This document shows, piece by piece, positions 1 to 8,117 of a stretch of DNA of 64,000 bases. Position 1 is the stretch's first letter. Every line of letters begins with the position of its first letter. A program made the position numbers and the translations under genes. This DNA is from Paenibacillus plantarum (GTDB lineage Bacteria > Bacillota > Bacilli > Paenibacillales > NBRC-103111): positions 806,001-870,000 of the forward strand of contig NZ_WHNY01000075.1 in NCBI RefSeq assembly GCF_013141695.1, read 5' to 3'. The notes below the pieces were generated by a model. That model ran no database searches. It had not been told where the DNA came from and was given only the letters and a program-made list of their open reading frames with translations.

Positions 1-219
1 ATTCTTCAAAAGCGTCTTTAACTCCATCGTGATGATATAGAGTACGACGGTTTGCAGTTCATAATGCAGTTCACGACCATGCTTCGAATACATTAACTCG
101 GGGAAGCTACCACCTGCATTGTTGTAAAGGAGATCAATCAACTGCTCGTTGTTTTTAATTTGCTCTAATGCCGAACTTAAGCTTGTAAAATCACTCAAAT
201 CTGGGGTCCAGCCAACATT
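1..219 (-). pseudogene. Short-chain dehydrogenase fragment, N-terminus missing
   Basis: Reading the minus strand leftwards from 219, an open frame encodes an SDR-like segment. It has the NNAG motif of the Rossmann fold, then a SKHGRELHY stretch and a hydrophobic helix of the kind that follows strand beta-4. An in-frame TAA at 222-220 lies immediately upstream and no start codon or glycine-rich TGxxxGxG nucleotide-binding motif is present, so the N-terminal third of the gene is gone. The frame runs off the left edge of the window, so the state of the C-terminus is unknown. Family assignment is by motif; the substrate cannot be inferred. It is called a pseudogene because the cofactor-binding motif is missing. 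Confidence 0.55.
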
Positions 220-263
220 TTAACCAAAATATACGCTTTGAAATTGAAGAGGAGGGAACGATT

Positions 264-413
264 GTGGAAAATAATTGTAAGGACTTGCCGTATGTGTCCT
301 CAGATATTTTGCTAAAAAAATGCAGCTTTACGATCAAAAGAAGCCCGGGAACGACCGAGGTATCGGTTAATTTGCCGATTGGTCTAGGTTATACTCGTTA
401 CAGCAAACTTTAA
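264..413 (+). CDS. Small hypothetical protein, 49 aa, GTG start
   Basis: A 49-codon frame starts at GTG 264 behind an excellent ribosome binding site (AGAGGAGGG at 249-257, 6 nt spacing). It ends at TAA 411-413, directly before a terminator-like hairpin. The product has two cysteines in its N-terminal half and a basic, beta-rich C-terminal half ending in GLGYTRYSKL. It matches no family I recognise. The RBS plus hairpin argue for a real small gene, but it lies in a region with fragments on both sides and could be the surviving 3' end of something larger. Confidence 0.4.
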   Translation: MENNCKDLPYVSSDILLKKCSFTIKRSPGTTEVSVNLPIGLGYTRYSKL

Positions 414-452
414 AAAAGCTAACCGCAAATTGGATAACTTTTTTAAAGTTGC
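403..452 (+). terminator. Hairpin after the small ORF
   Basis: Two arms of about 15 nt (403-418 and 438-452) are complementary apart from one bulged base. They contain T-rich and A-rich runs that would serve as a U tract in either direction. The hairpin overlaps the stop codon of the 49-aa ORF. Confidence 0.5.
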
Positions 453-542
453 TTAGCATGTGGGATAGAAATTCACGCTATCTGGTAAAAAATTTGAAGA
501 AATCGATGGATTTATACAGCTCATTGACGCGGTAACATACTG

Positions 543-992
543 CTATTGTTGATTTGTATGATGAGTATGATGCTGTGGCTGAGTATGATGAGCATGATGC
601 TGTTGATGTGGCTGAGCATGATGAGTAGGGTGTGGATGATGCGGATGCTGAGTATGATGTGGATAGTAGGCAAGGTGATGATGCATAGGATGGTAAGCCA
701 CATGATGCATAGGGTGATATGCTAGATGGTGCATGGGATGATAGGCATGATGATGGTGTGGGTGATAGGCATAGTGGTGATGCGGGTGGTACATGTGTTG
801 AGGCTGCGCATGGGAAACATGTTGTAGATGCATCGGAGATTGCTGTCCGGGATTTACGGCTGGTTGTTGATATATAGGAAGATTATCCCCCGTCCAAGTC
901 GGAGTTTGCTGAGCTGGCATATGGGACTCCATTCTAGTCTCAGATGGATAAATCGGGAGGTTACCCTCCGTTGATGAATTTCGTTGTGTCAT
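543..992 (-). CDS. His/Tyr/Gln-rich repeat protein, probable spore coat component
   Basis: The product is 149 aa. Residues from about 70 onward are almost entirely His, Tyr, Pro, Ala, Gln and Met, in a tandem pattern of the type AYHPMHH / YHPHHHH followed by HHTQPHH units. The N-terminal part carries the motif NLPIY twice (near residues 11 and 40). The ATG at 992 is chosen because GGGGAAAG precedes it at good spacing; a longer frame to 1055 exists but has no RBS. There is no signal peptide or membrane segment. It lies 105 bp downstream of, and in the same direction as, the spore-coat transglutaminase gene. Gln-, Tyr- and His-rich low-complexity proteins are typical cross-linked coat proteins, so a Tgl substrate in the coat is a reasonable inference. 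Metal binding by the His tract is an alternative. It has no close namesake known to me. Confidence 0.65.
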   Translation of the reverse strand: MTQRNSSTEGNLPIYPSETRMESHMPAQQTPTWTGDNLPIYQQPAVNPGQQSPMHLQHVSHAQPQHMYHPHHHYAYHPHHHHAYHPMHHLAYHPMHHVAYHPMHHHLAYYPHHTQHPHHPHPTHHAQPHQQHHAHHTQPQHHTHHTNQQ

Positions 993-1097
993 TTTCTTTC
1001 CCCTTTCGGTGTAGGCATACGTCATCCTATGCAAGAAAAAGTAAACAGGGCACATGTCTAAGCAAATTGGGCTTATCTTATTAATAGTTTTAAATAA

Positions 1098-1901
1098 TCA
1101 ATTGTTTCGAACATATATCCATTCTCCTATTTTCGCAATAAGGGGTTTCTTTCGTCCGGTATTTTGAAAAAGTGCATAATAAGAGAAGTCTGGATGTACA
1201 TAACGGTCCGCCAGATAGGCTGATATTGTACTACCAGGTATTCTGTGTTTATTCAGGACAGTAATAACTTCTTTCGAAGTCGCGATTCCGAGGCCGTAAC
1301 CATGTCCATAAAAGAGCCCTTTTCCCATCATGACGACATTTTCTCCTTTGCCCCAAGGAATCATAGGATCGTACTCAGGGTTTTCGAAATAGAGAACGTC
1401 ACCCATCACAGATTCCTCATGGATAGTCCGGTCGATCAGACGTAAATTACTGTTAGAATGCCAATTAAATAATAAAAGATCCGAAAACAGTATGTCAAAA
1501 TGTCTAGGATCTATGGACTCTAATATAGCTTTGTATAAGACAACGACGACAGCCATTGAACATTCAAAACCGTATGAGGTTCCATTCGTGAATATATCCC
1601 TTATCGCATCTTGAGGAGCAACATCACTTTTCAGCTGAAACTTACCCTGATCTGTAATGGTCCAATACGTCTGGTTGCATAGCGTGTTTTTGAAATCAGC
1701 AAAATAAACACCACTTTTACTCAGCAAACTAGAGGACTCCACGATTTGGGTTCGCATGTACAATTCAAACAACAAGGTGAATACCGAATCATAACGATAC
1801 ATAAAAGGGCTATTCTGCTTCTTTTGATAAATGGCGAGTTCTAACTCGGACAGCGTTCCTTCTTCAAAGGCTATTTTACTGATACCTTCGATTACAATCA
1901 T
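1098..1901 (-). CDS. tgl: Protein-glutamine gamma-glutamyltransferase (spore coat transglutaminase)
   Basis: 267 aa, close in length to Bacillus subtilis Tgl (245 aa). Collinear motifs are visible: a KSGVYFADF segment (residues 62-70), TYWTI (78-82), AIRDIFTNG (99-107), and the catalytic cysteine in GFEC at Cys114. These are followed by FNWH, GDVLYFENPEYDP and GENVVMMG, all in the B. subtilis order. The enzyme forms gamma-glutamyl-lysine isopeptide bonds and cross-links coat proteins in the mother cell late in sporulation. The start has a strong AUGAGGAGAAA-type RBS. It is upstream of the His/Gln-rich gene on the same strand, a likely partner or substrate. Confidence 0.92.
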   Translation of the reverse strand: MIVIEGISKIAFEEGTLSELELAIYQKKQNSPFMYRYDSVFTLLFELYMRTQIVESSSLLSKSGVYFADFKNTLCNQTYWTITDQGKFQLKSDVAPQDAIRDIFTNGTSYGFECSMAVVVVLYKAILESIDPRHFDILFSDLLLFNWHSNSNLRLIDRTIHEESVMGDVLYFENPEYDPMIPWGKGENVVMMGKGLFYGHGYGLGIATSKEVITVLNKHRIPGSTISAYLADRYVHPDFSYYALFQNTGRKKPLIAKIGEWIYVRNN

Positions 1902-1969
1902 GGGTTTCTCCTCATTTTAAAAAATCAACAAGCGTTTTCACCTATTTTTATGTTGAATAGGGATGAAAT

Positions 1970-2188
1970 GTGCTTTATTATTTCCCAACGTTAGGTCTAA
2001 CTTATGAGTCCGATTTGACTGAGCATCCCGAACTACAAGTCAAGCTCCAGCAGCATAAGGAGAATATTCAACATCAGATTAATTCCTTACAAATGATCAT
2101 AGATGTGATTGATTCGAAAATGACGTCCGGCAACATGCTTCCAGAGGCATGCGTGCTTGCTGAGCCGACAAAACGGATACCGCGGTAG
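1970..2188 (+). pseudogene. Probable MerR-family regulator C-terminal remnant
   Basis: A 72-codon frame from a GTG encodes a long amphipathic helix (about residues 17-52: LTEHPELQVKLQQHKENIQ and onward, ending with IIDVIDSKM). This resembles the dimerisation helix at the C-terminus of MerR-family regulators. The helix-turn-helix N-terminal domain is absent upstream and no RBS precedes the GTG. I read it as a truncated remnant; a free-standing small coiled-coil protein is the alternative. Confidence 0.4.
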
Positions 2189-2213
2189 GGCATAGCGGAT
2201 AAGAAGGAAAACA

Positions 2214-2253
2214 AACACAGTGATTCCCTGTTGGGGTGGTCCTGTGTTTTTTT
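2214..2253 (+). terminator. Rho-independent terminator
   Basis: AACACAG at 2214-2220 pairs with CTGTGTT at 2242-2248, with further G-C pairs inside the stem, and a run of T residues to 2253. Confidence 0.65.
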
Positions 2254-2350
2254 CGGCGCAGACTTCCTAGTATCTGTGTCATACTGCTACATACAGGCAT
2301 CCATTGACTTGAAAAAGAAGCTGAGGTATACTTCAATCAACGGTTATATA

Positions 2351-2375
2351 TTTAGTAAATTAGTAAATTACTAAA
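2351..2375. promoter_or_regulatory. Palindromic AT-rich operator candidate
   Basis: TTTAGTAA (2351-2358) and TTACTAAA (2368-2375) are perfect inverted arms, and TTAGTAAA also occurs as an overlapping direct repeat between them. The site sits 37 bp upstream of the start of the gene at 2412. This is the position of an operator for a dimeric regulator; no regulator is identified. Confidence 0.35.
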
Positions 2376-2411
2376 TCAAAATAACTTATTTTCAAACATG
2401 GAGGAATCACA

Positions 2412-2894
2412 ATGAAAATCCCAACAACACTCAAACATAAACCTGTTATCGTAGCTGAGAACTACGCCAATATTGACGGTAGATACACGCAAAACACGGA
2501 TACGCAAGGTCTTTCCTTAGGTCTAGCTCAGTGGAATGACAGAGGAAAGGTTGATATTTCGGCTAAAGTATGGCGCTATACGGGCGAGAAATGGTCACGC
2601 CAATCGGAAGAGTTGCCTTTGCACCGTGTTTTAGATCTTGCTATCCTCGTATGTCGTACGAAGCTTCATTTCCAAGAGGACGCTTATCGCTTTGAGAACG
2701 GGTATGACGCGGAGAATCCTATCATTGACAGAATCGGCCTGCAAGGGGATGCGATGACGGTAGGCGTATGTACAGATAATGAGAAAATCAATGAAGATAT
2801 CAAGCTTTTCAGTCAAGCTTTGAGTGATGATGGAGAGTTGATTGGGGAACGTTTAAGTACGCTTTCCAGGATTTTAAAAGAAATGGGGTATTAA
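2412..2894 (+). CDS. Conserved hypothetical protein (DUF6530-like), 160 aa
   Basis: A soluble, acidic protein with no signal peptide. It begins with a TLKHKPVIVAENY segment (residues 6-18) and contains SLGLAQWNDRG and WRYTGEKWSRQSEELPLHR motifs. I associate these with the uncharacterised DUF6530 family of Firmicutes; the family name is from memory. The start has GGAGG 9 nt upstream. It is followed after 5 nt by the GIY-YIG-like gene, so the two are probably co-transcribed. Function unknown. Confidence 0.7.
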   Translation: MKIPTTLKHKPVIVAENYANIDGRYTQNTDTQGLSLGLAQWNDRGKVDISAKVWRYTGEKWSRQSEELPLHRVLDLAILVCRTKLHFQEDAYRFENGYDAENPIIDRIGLQGDAMTVGVCTDNEKINEDIKLFSQALSDDGELIGERLSTLSRILKEMGY

Positions 2895-2899
2895 TCAAC

Positions 2900-3283
2900 A
2901 TGTTAGACAAACAGAAGAAAAAGGAGCTTGCGACCAATTATAAACAAACGTTTCGTGCCATGGGTGTGTATCAAATACGCAATACCCAGAACGATAAAAT
3001 ATTTGTAAACGGCAGTATGGATCTCGATGGTATGAAGAATCGGCTTGAATTTTGCAAGCAGATGAATACCAATACTTTCAATGAGCTCCAGAAGGACTGG
3101 GCGACGTTCGGCGGTCAAGTGTTCGTATTTGAGGTGCTAGATCGTATTGAGCCTCGTGATGAGATCATGTTGGATGCCGCGGATCTGAAGAGTTATCGAT
3201 CTGAGGTTGATGCGTTGCTTGAACTATGGCTCGAGAAGTTGGAGCCATACGACGATAAGGGTTACAATAAACGAAAACGCTAG
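2900..3283 (+). CDS. GIY-YIG nuclease-fold family protein
   Basis: 127 aa. The segment GVYQIRNTQNDKIFVNGS (residues 22-39) corresponds to the GIY...YIG strands, here degenerate as GVY and FVNG. It is followed by the NRLEF and DWATFGGQVFVFEVL segments typical of the small stand-alone GIY-YIG family in Bacilli. The canonical YIG is not intact, so nuclease activity is not assured. It lies immediately after the 160-aa hypothetical gene and is closed by a terminator. Confidence 0.7.
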   Translation: MLDKQKKKELATNYKQTFRAMGVYQIRNTQNDKIFVNGSMDLDGMKNRLEFCKQMNTNTFNELQKDWATFGGQVFVFEVLDRIEPRDEIMLDAADLKSYRSEVDALLELWLEKLEPYDDKGYNKRKR

Positions 3284-3304
3284 TCTTTCGTTTACTCCAT
3301 CCCA

Positions 3305-3341
3305 AAAGGGGGTTCCGTCATAAGCGGACTCCCTTTTTTTT
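3305..3341 (+). terminator. Rho-independent terminator
   Basis: A GC-rich stem (AAAGGG...CCG with CGG...TCCCTTT) around a 7-nt loop, followed by eight T residues, 22 bp after the GIY-YIG-like gene. Confidence 0.85.
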
Positions 3342-3441
3342 GCATAAAGAGGGAGGTTTCCTCTTATCCTATGGCGAAATGGTGAGAGATGAAAATTATT
3401 AGAAACAGCTTGATAATATTTACATAGAAGGAGTGGGAATG

Positions 3442-4425
3442 ATGAAATACCGTCAACTTGGCGATACAGAGCTTCGAATTAGTGAGGTTAGCTTCGGTAC
3501 TTGGGCAATTGGTGGAGGCTGGGGTGAGGCAAATGACGATGAATCGATTCGAGGCTTACACCGTGCCATGGAGGCAGGTGTGAACTTTTTTGATACGGCG
3601 GATGTATATGGCTCGGGTCACGCAGAAGAGCTCCTAGCGAAAGCGACGAAAGGGAAAGACGATGAGGTACACATCGCCACGAAGTTTTGCCGTTCGGGTG
3701 ATATTCATGATCTTGCGACGTACTCCGAGCAAGCGGTTCGCCAATTTGCCGAAAACAGCTTGAAACGGTTAAATCGCGAGCGAATTGACCTGTATCAAAT
3801 TCACTGTCCGCCGCTAGCGATCTTGAAGGATGGTTCGGTCTTCGAGGTGCTTGAGAAAATGAAAGCCGAGGGTAAAATTCGCCACTATGGCGTGAGCGTG
3901 GAGACGGTGGAAGAAGGTTTGTTCTGTCTCTCAGTTCCTGGTGTTAAAGCGTTGCAAGTGATTTTTAACTTGTTCCGTCAAAAGCCTGCAGACCTCCTCT
4001 TTCCGCAAGCGAACGCAGCTGGGGTAGGTATTTTGGTACGGCTTCCGTTGGCCAGCGGCTTGCTAACAGGGAAATTCACGACATCTAGCACATTTGCAGC
4101 GGATGATCACCGTAATTTCAATGTGAATGGCGACCAATTTAACGTGGGTGAGACGTTTGCAGGACTGCCGTTTGCGAAAGGCGTAGAACTCGCGCAGGAG
4201 TTGGCTTGGATTGGTGAAGGTCGTGGAAACATGGCACGTGCTGCGATGCGTTGGATTTTGGAGAATCCCCACATTACTTGTATTATCCCTGGCTTCAAGA
4301 ACGTCAAGCAAATTGAAGATAATTTAGCTACCCTTGAAGTTCCGGCGTTTTCTTCGGAAGAGCTAGTCCGTCTGAAGAGCTTCTATGCGACGGACGTTCA
4401 CGATCATATTCGTGGTGCTTACTAG
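3442..4425 (+). CDS. Aldo/keto reductase
   Basis: 327 aa, full length for the NADPH-dependent aldo/keto reductase (TIM barrel) superfamily. The catalytic tetrad is visible: Asp51 and Tyr56 in FFDTADVYG, Lys81 in IATKF, His121 in LYQIHCPP. The NADP-binding C-terminal part (IIPGFKNVKQIEDNL) is present. GAAGGAG at 3427-3433 is 8 nt before this ATG; the preceding ATG at 3439 (5 nt) is also possible. Substrate unknown. It is monocistronic or read through into the DUF3990 gene 38 bp downstream. Confidence 0.9.
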   Translation: MKYRQLGDTELRISEVSFGTWAIGGGWGEANDDESIRGLHRAMEAGVNFFDTADVYGSGHAEELLAKATKGKDDEVHIATKFCRSGDIHDLATYSEQAVRQFAENSLKRLNRERIDLYQIHCPPLAILKDGSVFEVLEKMKAEGKIRHYGVSVETVEEGLFCLSVPGVKALQVIFNLFRQKPADLLFPQANAAGVGILVRLPLASGLLTGKFTTSSTFAADDHRNFNVNGDQFNVGETFAGLPFAKGVELAQELAWIGEGRGNMARAAMRWILENPHITCIIPGFKNVKQIEDNLATLEVPAFSSEELVRLKSFYATDVHDHIRGAY

Positions 4426-4463
4426 CCTATTTTGAATGGAAAGGGGTTTCAGAGGAAAGCGAA

Positions 4464-5078
4464 ATGGATATAATAACACCACAACGTTTATATCATGGAA
4501 CAACGGATAATCTCGTCAACCTTTTCAAAGATAAGTTATTGGATAGCAGGTATTGGCGACCTGGCCGTGATTTCGGCGAAGGATTTTATACAACCATCTC
4601 AGCAGCACAGGCGCGAAATTGGGCACGTAAGGCAGCGGCTCGATCGATTATGGGGCATGAACTTGCCTGTGTGCTTGAAATTGAGCTTATTTCAATTCCT
4701 GCGAAGATGGAGCCGCTCATTTTTCTAAGTGATTCCTTAGCATGGGCTGAATTTGTAATGTCGCATCGCAGTGTCATGAATAAGGGAGAAGCGGACCCAT
4801 GTCACAAGCATCCGGATATCATTATAGGCCCAATGGCGGATGGGGATACTGGACGAATTATTGAAGAAGCAGTACAATTAAATAAAGATGTACATTGGTT
4901 TTATGATCAAATTTTACGCACCACACGCGGTCGGAAATTGGATGCGTTGCGTCTTGGCAATCAAGTGGTATTTTCCTCTGAGAAGTGGGAAGCATCCCTT
5001 CGCTTTGTTGGTTATAACATTTTTACGGGAGGCAGGTGGATCTACTATGAAAACACAAGTTCGGCTGAGTCTGTATGA
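4464..5078 (+). CDS. DUF3990-type, ADP-ribosyltransferase-like protein
   Basis: 204 aa. The start has RLYHGTT (residues 8-14), followed by RDFGEGFYTTISAAQARNWA (about 35-54), then a CVLEIELI strand. This HG...GFY layout is that of the DUF3990 family, related to the ADP-ribosyltransferase fold in which the His and Tyr contact NAD. No signal peptide. The small gene at 5047 starts inside its 3' end (32-nt overlap), suggesting translational coupling and a functional pair. A toxin or modifying enzyme with its partner is an inference; catalytic activity is not shown by sequence alone. Confidence 0.65.
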   Translation: MDIITPQRLYHGTTDNLVNLFKDKLLDSRYWRPGRDFGEGFYTTISAAQARNWARKAAARSIMGHELACVLEIELISIPAKMEPLIFLSDSLAWAEFVMSHRSVMNKGEADPCHKHPDIIIGPMADGDTGRIIEEAVQLNKDVHWFYDQILRTTRGRKLDALRLGNQVVFSSEKWEASLRFVGYNIFTGGRWIYYENTSSAESV

Positions 5079-5343
5079 ACGCGGAATCGTTGATGCTCTT
5101 GTTCAGAGTTTCGGTTACACCTCGCAAGGTGCTCGAAAGCTTGTTGTTGAGTATGTCGAGGTCATTCGTAAATTAGGTGGATATGACACCTGTTATGATC
5201 ATGCAGAGCGATTAGTCCAAGCAACAACCAACAATTATAAGCCAGAAGAGTGGTTGAAACGAATCAATGTCCTCGCGAAGGAAGCCGTCCAAGATAAAGG
5301 CATACTTCATCTAGAGGGACGATTACACGTTCATGTACGTTAA
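5047..5343 (+). CDS. Small alpha-helical protein coupled to the DUF3990 gene
   Basis: 98 aa, predicted mostly helical, no membrane segment. Motifs include ERGIVDALVQSFGYT near the N-terminus and EEWLKRINVLAKEAVQ in the C-terminal half. GGAGGCAGGTGG precedes the ATG. Its start overlaps the end of the ART-like gene by 32 nt in another frame. No family recognised. Position and size suit an antitoxin or accessory subunit of the upstream protein, but this is inferred from context only. Confidence 0.6.
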   Translation: MKTQVRLSLYERGIVDALVQSFGYTSQGARKLVVEYVEVIRKLGGYDTCYDHAERLVQATTNNYKPEEWLKRINVLAKEAVQDKGILHLEGRLHVHVR

Positions 5344-5407
5344 AAATGTCGAGTAGAAGCTCATCCATTGGTTGAGCTTTTTTGTCATGAATCAGAGGAG
5401 GGAATCT

Positions 5408-6226
5408 ATGATTGAACATATTCGCACGAGTAATGTACAGCGATTTACCGGGTTCGGTGCGTTGTATGATGAAAGCCGGCCAACTGCGCCGCAGGAATTG
5501 ATCAAGATTTTGACATCTTATTTGGGCAGCCAACCCCAAACCGTTGTAGATGTAGGCTGCGGCACAGGGCTATCTTCGTTTATCTGGTTGAATGATGCAG
5601 AGCGGATCATCGGCGTTGAGCCAAGTGATGACATGCGCGCAGTAGCGCTAGCCAAATGGGAGAGTATGAACAAGCCAGAGGCGATTCAATTTATTAGCGG
5701 GTTGTCACATGAACTGGAGCTACCTTCCGATTCTGCAGACGTTGTCACGTGTTCACAATCATTTCACTGGATGGAGCCGCAAAGCACTTTGCGTGAATTC
5801 GCGCGTATCCTTCGCACTGGTGGCGTTTTCGCTGCTTATGATTGCGATTGGCCGCCTGTCGTTGACTGGGAAATTGAGCAGCAATATATCAAACTTACGT
5901 CGCTTGGTCATCAACGGGCTGTTGAGCTGGCACCGAAGCATGAGCAAGCGCATAAATGGAACAAGGACGAGCATTTGAAACAAATCCAATCATCGGGTTT
6001 ATTCCGCTATGCAAGAGAAATTGTGTTTCATAATTGGGAGTCATGCGATGCAACTCGCTATGCCAACCTCGCGTTAAGTCAGGGCAGCTTACAATCCGCG
6101 ATAAAGTTAGGTGCGAAAGAGCTTGAGGCAGAGGCAGCAGCGTTTCGCCAGTTAGTGGAAAAGGTATTCGCTGGTGAAGAACGATCCATCTTATTTGGTT
6201 ACCGCATGCGGATAGGCATCGTTTAG
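5408..6226 (+). CDS. Class I SAM-dependent methyltransferase
   Basis: 272 aa. SAM-binding motif I is VVDVGCGTG (residues 46-54), with an acidic strand-2 end (IIGVEPSDDM) and a motif resembling VVTCSQSFHWM in the UbiE/BioC-like position. The FGALYDESRP start is typical of the small Methyltransf_11-type group. The ATG at 5408 is preceded by GAGGAGGG; an upstream in-frame ATG lacks an RBS. Substrate unknown. Confidence 0.85.
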   Translation: MIEHIRTSNVQRFTGFGALYDESRPTAPQELIKILTSYLGSQPQTVVDVGCGTGLSSFIWLNDAERIIGVEPSDDMRAVALAKWESMNKPEAIQFISGLSHELELPSDSADVVTCSQSFHWMEPQSTLREFARILRTGGVFAAYDCDWPPVVDWEIEQQYIKLTSLGHQRAVELAPKHEQAHKWNKDEHLKQIQSSGLFRYAREIVFHNWESCDATRYANLALSQGSLQSAIKLGAKELEAEAAAFRQLVEKVFAGEERSILFGYRMRIGIV

Positions 6227-6254
6227 CAACCACAGATGAAAGAAGGGAACAGCT

Positions 6255-7406
6255 ACGAAACTGAATGCATTTGTATTATTTTATGTCGTTATTTATATGG
6301 GGAACGCGGTTTATGGAACTTTCATGCCGGTGTATCTGAACAACGCGAAGTTTTCTCAAGAGCAGATCGGAGTCCTACTTAGTCTCGGACCCTTGATTGC
6401 CATGATTGGTCAACCTGTATGGGGGGCGTTAGGGGACCGTGCCAAATCTAAGAATCACATCCTGCGGTTATTAATTATCGGCAGCGGTATTTCGATTCTG
6501 TTCTTCCCGATCTCGCATCAATTCCTCTTTATTCTTGTTATCATTTGTATTTTTACTTTTTTCCAGACCTCCATTTTTGCGCTAAGTGATGCCATTACCT
6601 TAGAGGAATTAGATAGACAGCCTACATGGAGCTTTGGCTTGATTCGGCTGGGAGGAACCGTAGGCTTCGCCATGATGTCACTTCTTTTCGGGTTCGTTGC
6701 CAAGTCTTACATCAATTCCATGTTCCCGGTTTACGCCTGTACGATGCTTGCCGCTTTGCTTTGTTTATGGCGATTTCCAGCTGCCGCTGGGCGACCTGTG
6801 AATGTAATGGGGCGGAAATTCCGTGAGCTGTTCAAAAATGGAAAACTCATGTTCTATATAGGCATGAATTTTATTATCCAAATTACGCTTGGCTATTATT
6901 ATGCTTTCTTTCCGATTTATTTCAAGCAAATGGGCGGGGACAGTGTAATGTTAGGCTGGTCGATGACGATTTCGTCCTTGAGCGAGTTGCCTTTTCTGTT
7001 ATTTTCAGCAAAAATTTTCAAGCGAGTCCCTATCTCAATCATTTTACTCGTGGCAGCTCTTGCGTCAGCCTTACGATGGTTCTTATTCTCCCAGATTGAA
7101 GTGGCGCACTGGTTATTACCTGTTCAAATCTTGCATGGCGTTATCTTTATCGTACTATCTGTTACGATTGCTACGATCATTAACCGCGAAGTACCAGCGG
7201 AATGGAAGGCAAGCGGGCAAACGCTCAACGGTTTACTCAGCCTTGGCGCTGCTCGTATTATTGGCAGCTTCTTAGGTGGCTTCATGAGCGCAGCCTATGG
7301 GATGAGACAAGTTTTCCTATACAGCTCATGGCTATCTATGGCGTGTGTCGTGGTGATTGGCGTCGTATTATTTACACGAAGAAAGCACAATGAACTAGGG
7401 ATATAG
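6255..7406 (+). CDS. MFS transporter (sugar/nucleoside-proton symporter type), possible ACG start
   Basis: A 12-helix major facilitator protein of about 383 aa, of the MFS_1-like group with GQPVWGALGDRAKSK between helices 2 and 3. The first conventional start is ATG 6297, but that would delete most of transmembrane helix 1. The frame is open upstream and reads TKLNAFVLFYVVIYMGNAVYG. The codon at 6255 is ACG, placed exactly 7 nt after AGAAGGG (6241-6247). The natural start is therefore probably at 6255, either a rare ACG start or a former ATG. If neither is used, the protein starts at 6297 and is N-terminally short. Substrate unknown. Confidence 0.75.
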   Translation, partial: TKLNAFVLFYVVIYMGNAVYGTFMPVYLNNAKFSQEQIGVLLSLGPLIAMIGQPVWGALGDRAKSKNHILRLLIIGSGISILFFPISHQFLFILVIICIFTFFQTSIFALSDAITLEELDRQPTWSFGLIRLGGTVGFAMMSLLFGFVAKSYINSMFPVYACTMLAALLCLWRFPAAAGRPVNVMGRKFRELFKNGKLMFYIGMNFIIQITLGYYYAFFPIYFKQMGGDSVMLGWSMTISSLSELPFLLFSAKIFKRVPISIILLVAALASALRWFLFSQIEVAHWLLPVQILHGVIFIVLSVTIATIINREVPAEWKASGQTLNGLLSLGAARIIGSFLGGFMSAAYGMRQVFLYSSWLSMACVVVIGVVLFTRRKHNELGI

Positions 7407-7492
7407 GTTCTCAAAGCATTCAGAATTGGATATCATCCTAGAATTCGATATGATAGTAGCCTATTATTGTAATGAAAAGGAAGTGAACGGTT

Positions 7493-7981
7493 ATGATCGA
7501 GAATGAAGCGATTCTTACCTATGAGCCTGGAGGTCAACAGATCTGCATGACACGCGTGTTCAATGCGCCACGAGAGTTAGTGTTTAAAGCGTTTACGGAT
7601 GCAGCGCTGATCGTGGAATGGCTTGGGCCCCGCAAGCTAACGATGAAATTGGACACGTTTGAGCCGAGAAGCGGTGGCAACTGGCGGTATATTCATTTGG
7701 ATAACAATGGAAATGAGTATGCATTCCGCGGCGTATACCATGAAGTTTCTGCGCCTGAGCGGATTATTCAAACGTTCGAGTTTGAGGGACTTCCGGAGAA
7801 GGGACATGTTATCCTCGAAACGGCTAAATTCGAAGAACTCGAAGGCGGTAAGACCAAGCTAGTGATGGAGTCAGTGTTTCAATCGGTCGCAGATCGAGAC
7901 GGCATGCTGCATTCAGGCATGGAGCAAGGGATGCAGGATTCGTATGAGCGGTTAGCGGAGCTTTTGGATCGCATCAAATAG
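7493..7981 (+). CDS. SRPBCC/AHSA1-domain protein
   Basis: 162 aa. A single START-like ligand-binding domain with the family hallmarks: [17 protein letters not shown] at residues 18-34, then [20 protein letters not shown], and a C-terminal helix ending [16 protein letters not shown]. Proteins of this type bind hydrophobic ligands or act as regulators and stress proteins. The ligand is unknown. AAGGAAG precedes the start and a terminator follows. Confidence 0.88.
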   Translation: MIENEAILTYEPGGQQICMTRVFNAPRELVFKAFTDAALIVEWLGPRKLTMKLDTFEPRSGGNWRYIHLDNNGNEYAFRGVYHEVSAPERIIQTFEFEGLPEKGHVILETAKFEELEGGKTKLVMESVFQSVADRDGMLHSGMEQGMQDSYERLAELLDRIK

Positions 7982-7991
7982 TTGGGAGGAG

Positions 7992-8021
7992 AGCAGGCGC
8001 TGCGGCGGCCTGCTTTTTTTC
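7992..8021 (+). terminator. Rho-independent terminator
   Basis: GCAGGC (7993-7998) pairs with GCCTGC (8008-8013) around a GC-rich loop, followed by seven T residues, right after the SRPBCC gene. Confidence 0.8.
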
Positions 8022-8117
8022 TTGAAAAATAGCATAATAAGATATCTTTTTGCGCATTCGAATATGGCGATTCCAGAACGACTTTGATAAGATATGACAA
8101 AATAGAGGAATGAAGGG

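Noticed and set aside
1010-1040. CATAGGATG as a sigma-K -10 element for the His-rich gene
   Set aside because: It differs from CATANNNTA at the last base and has no -35 AC at the right distance.
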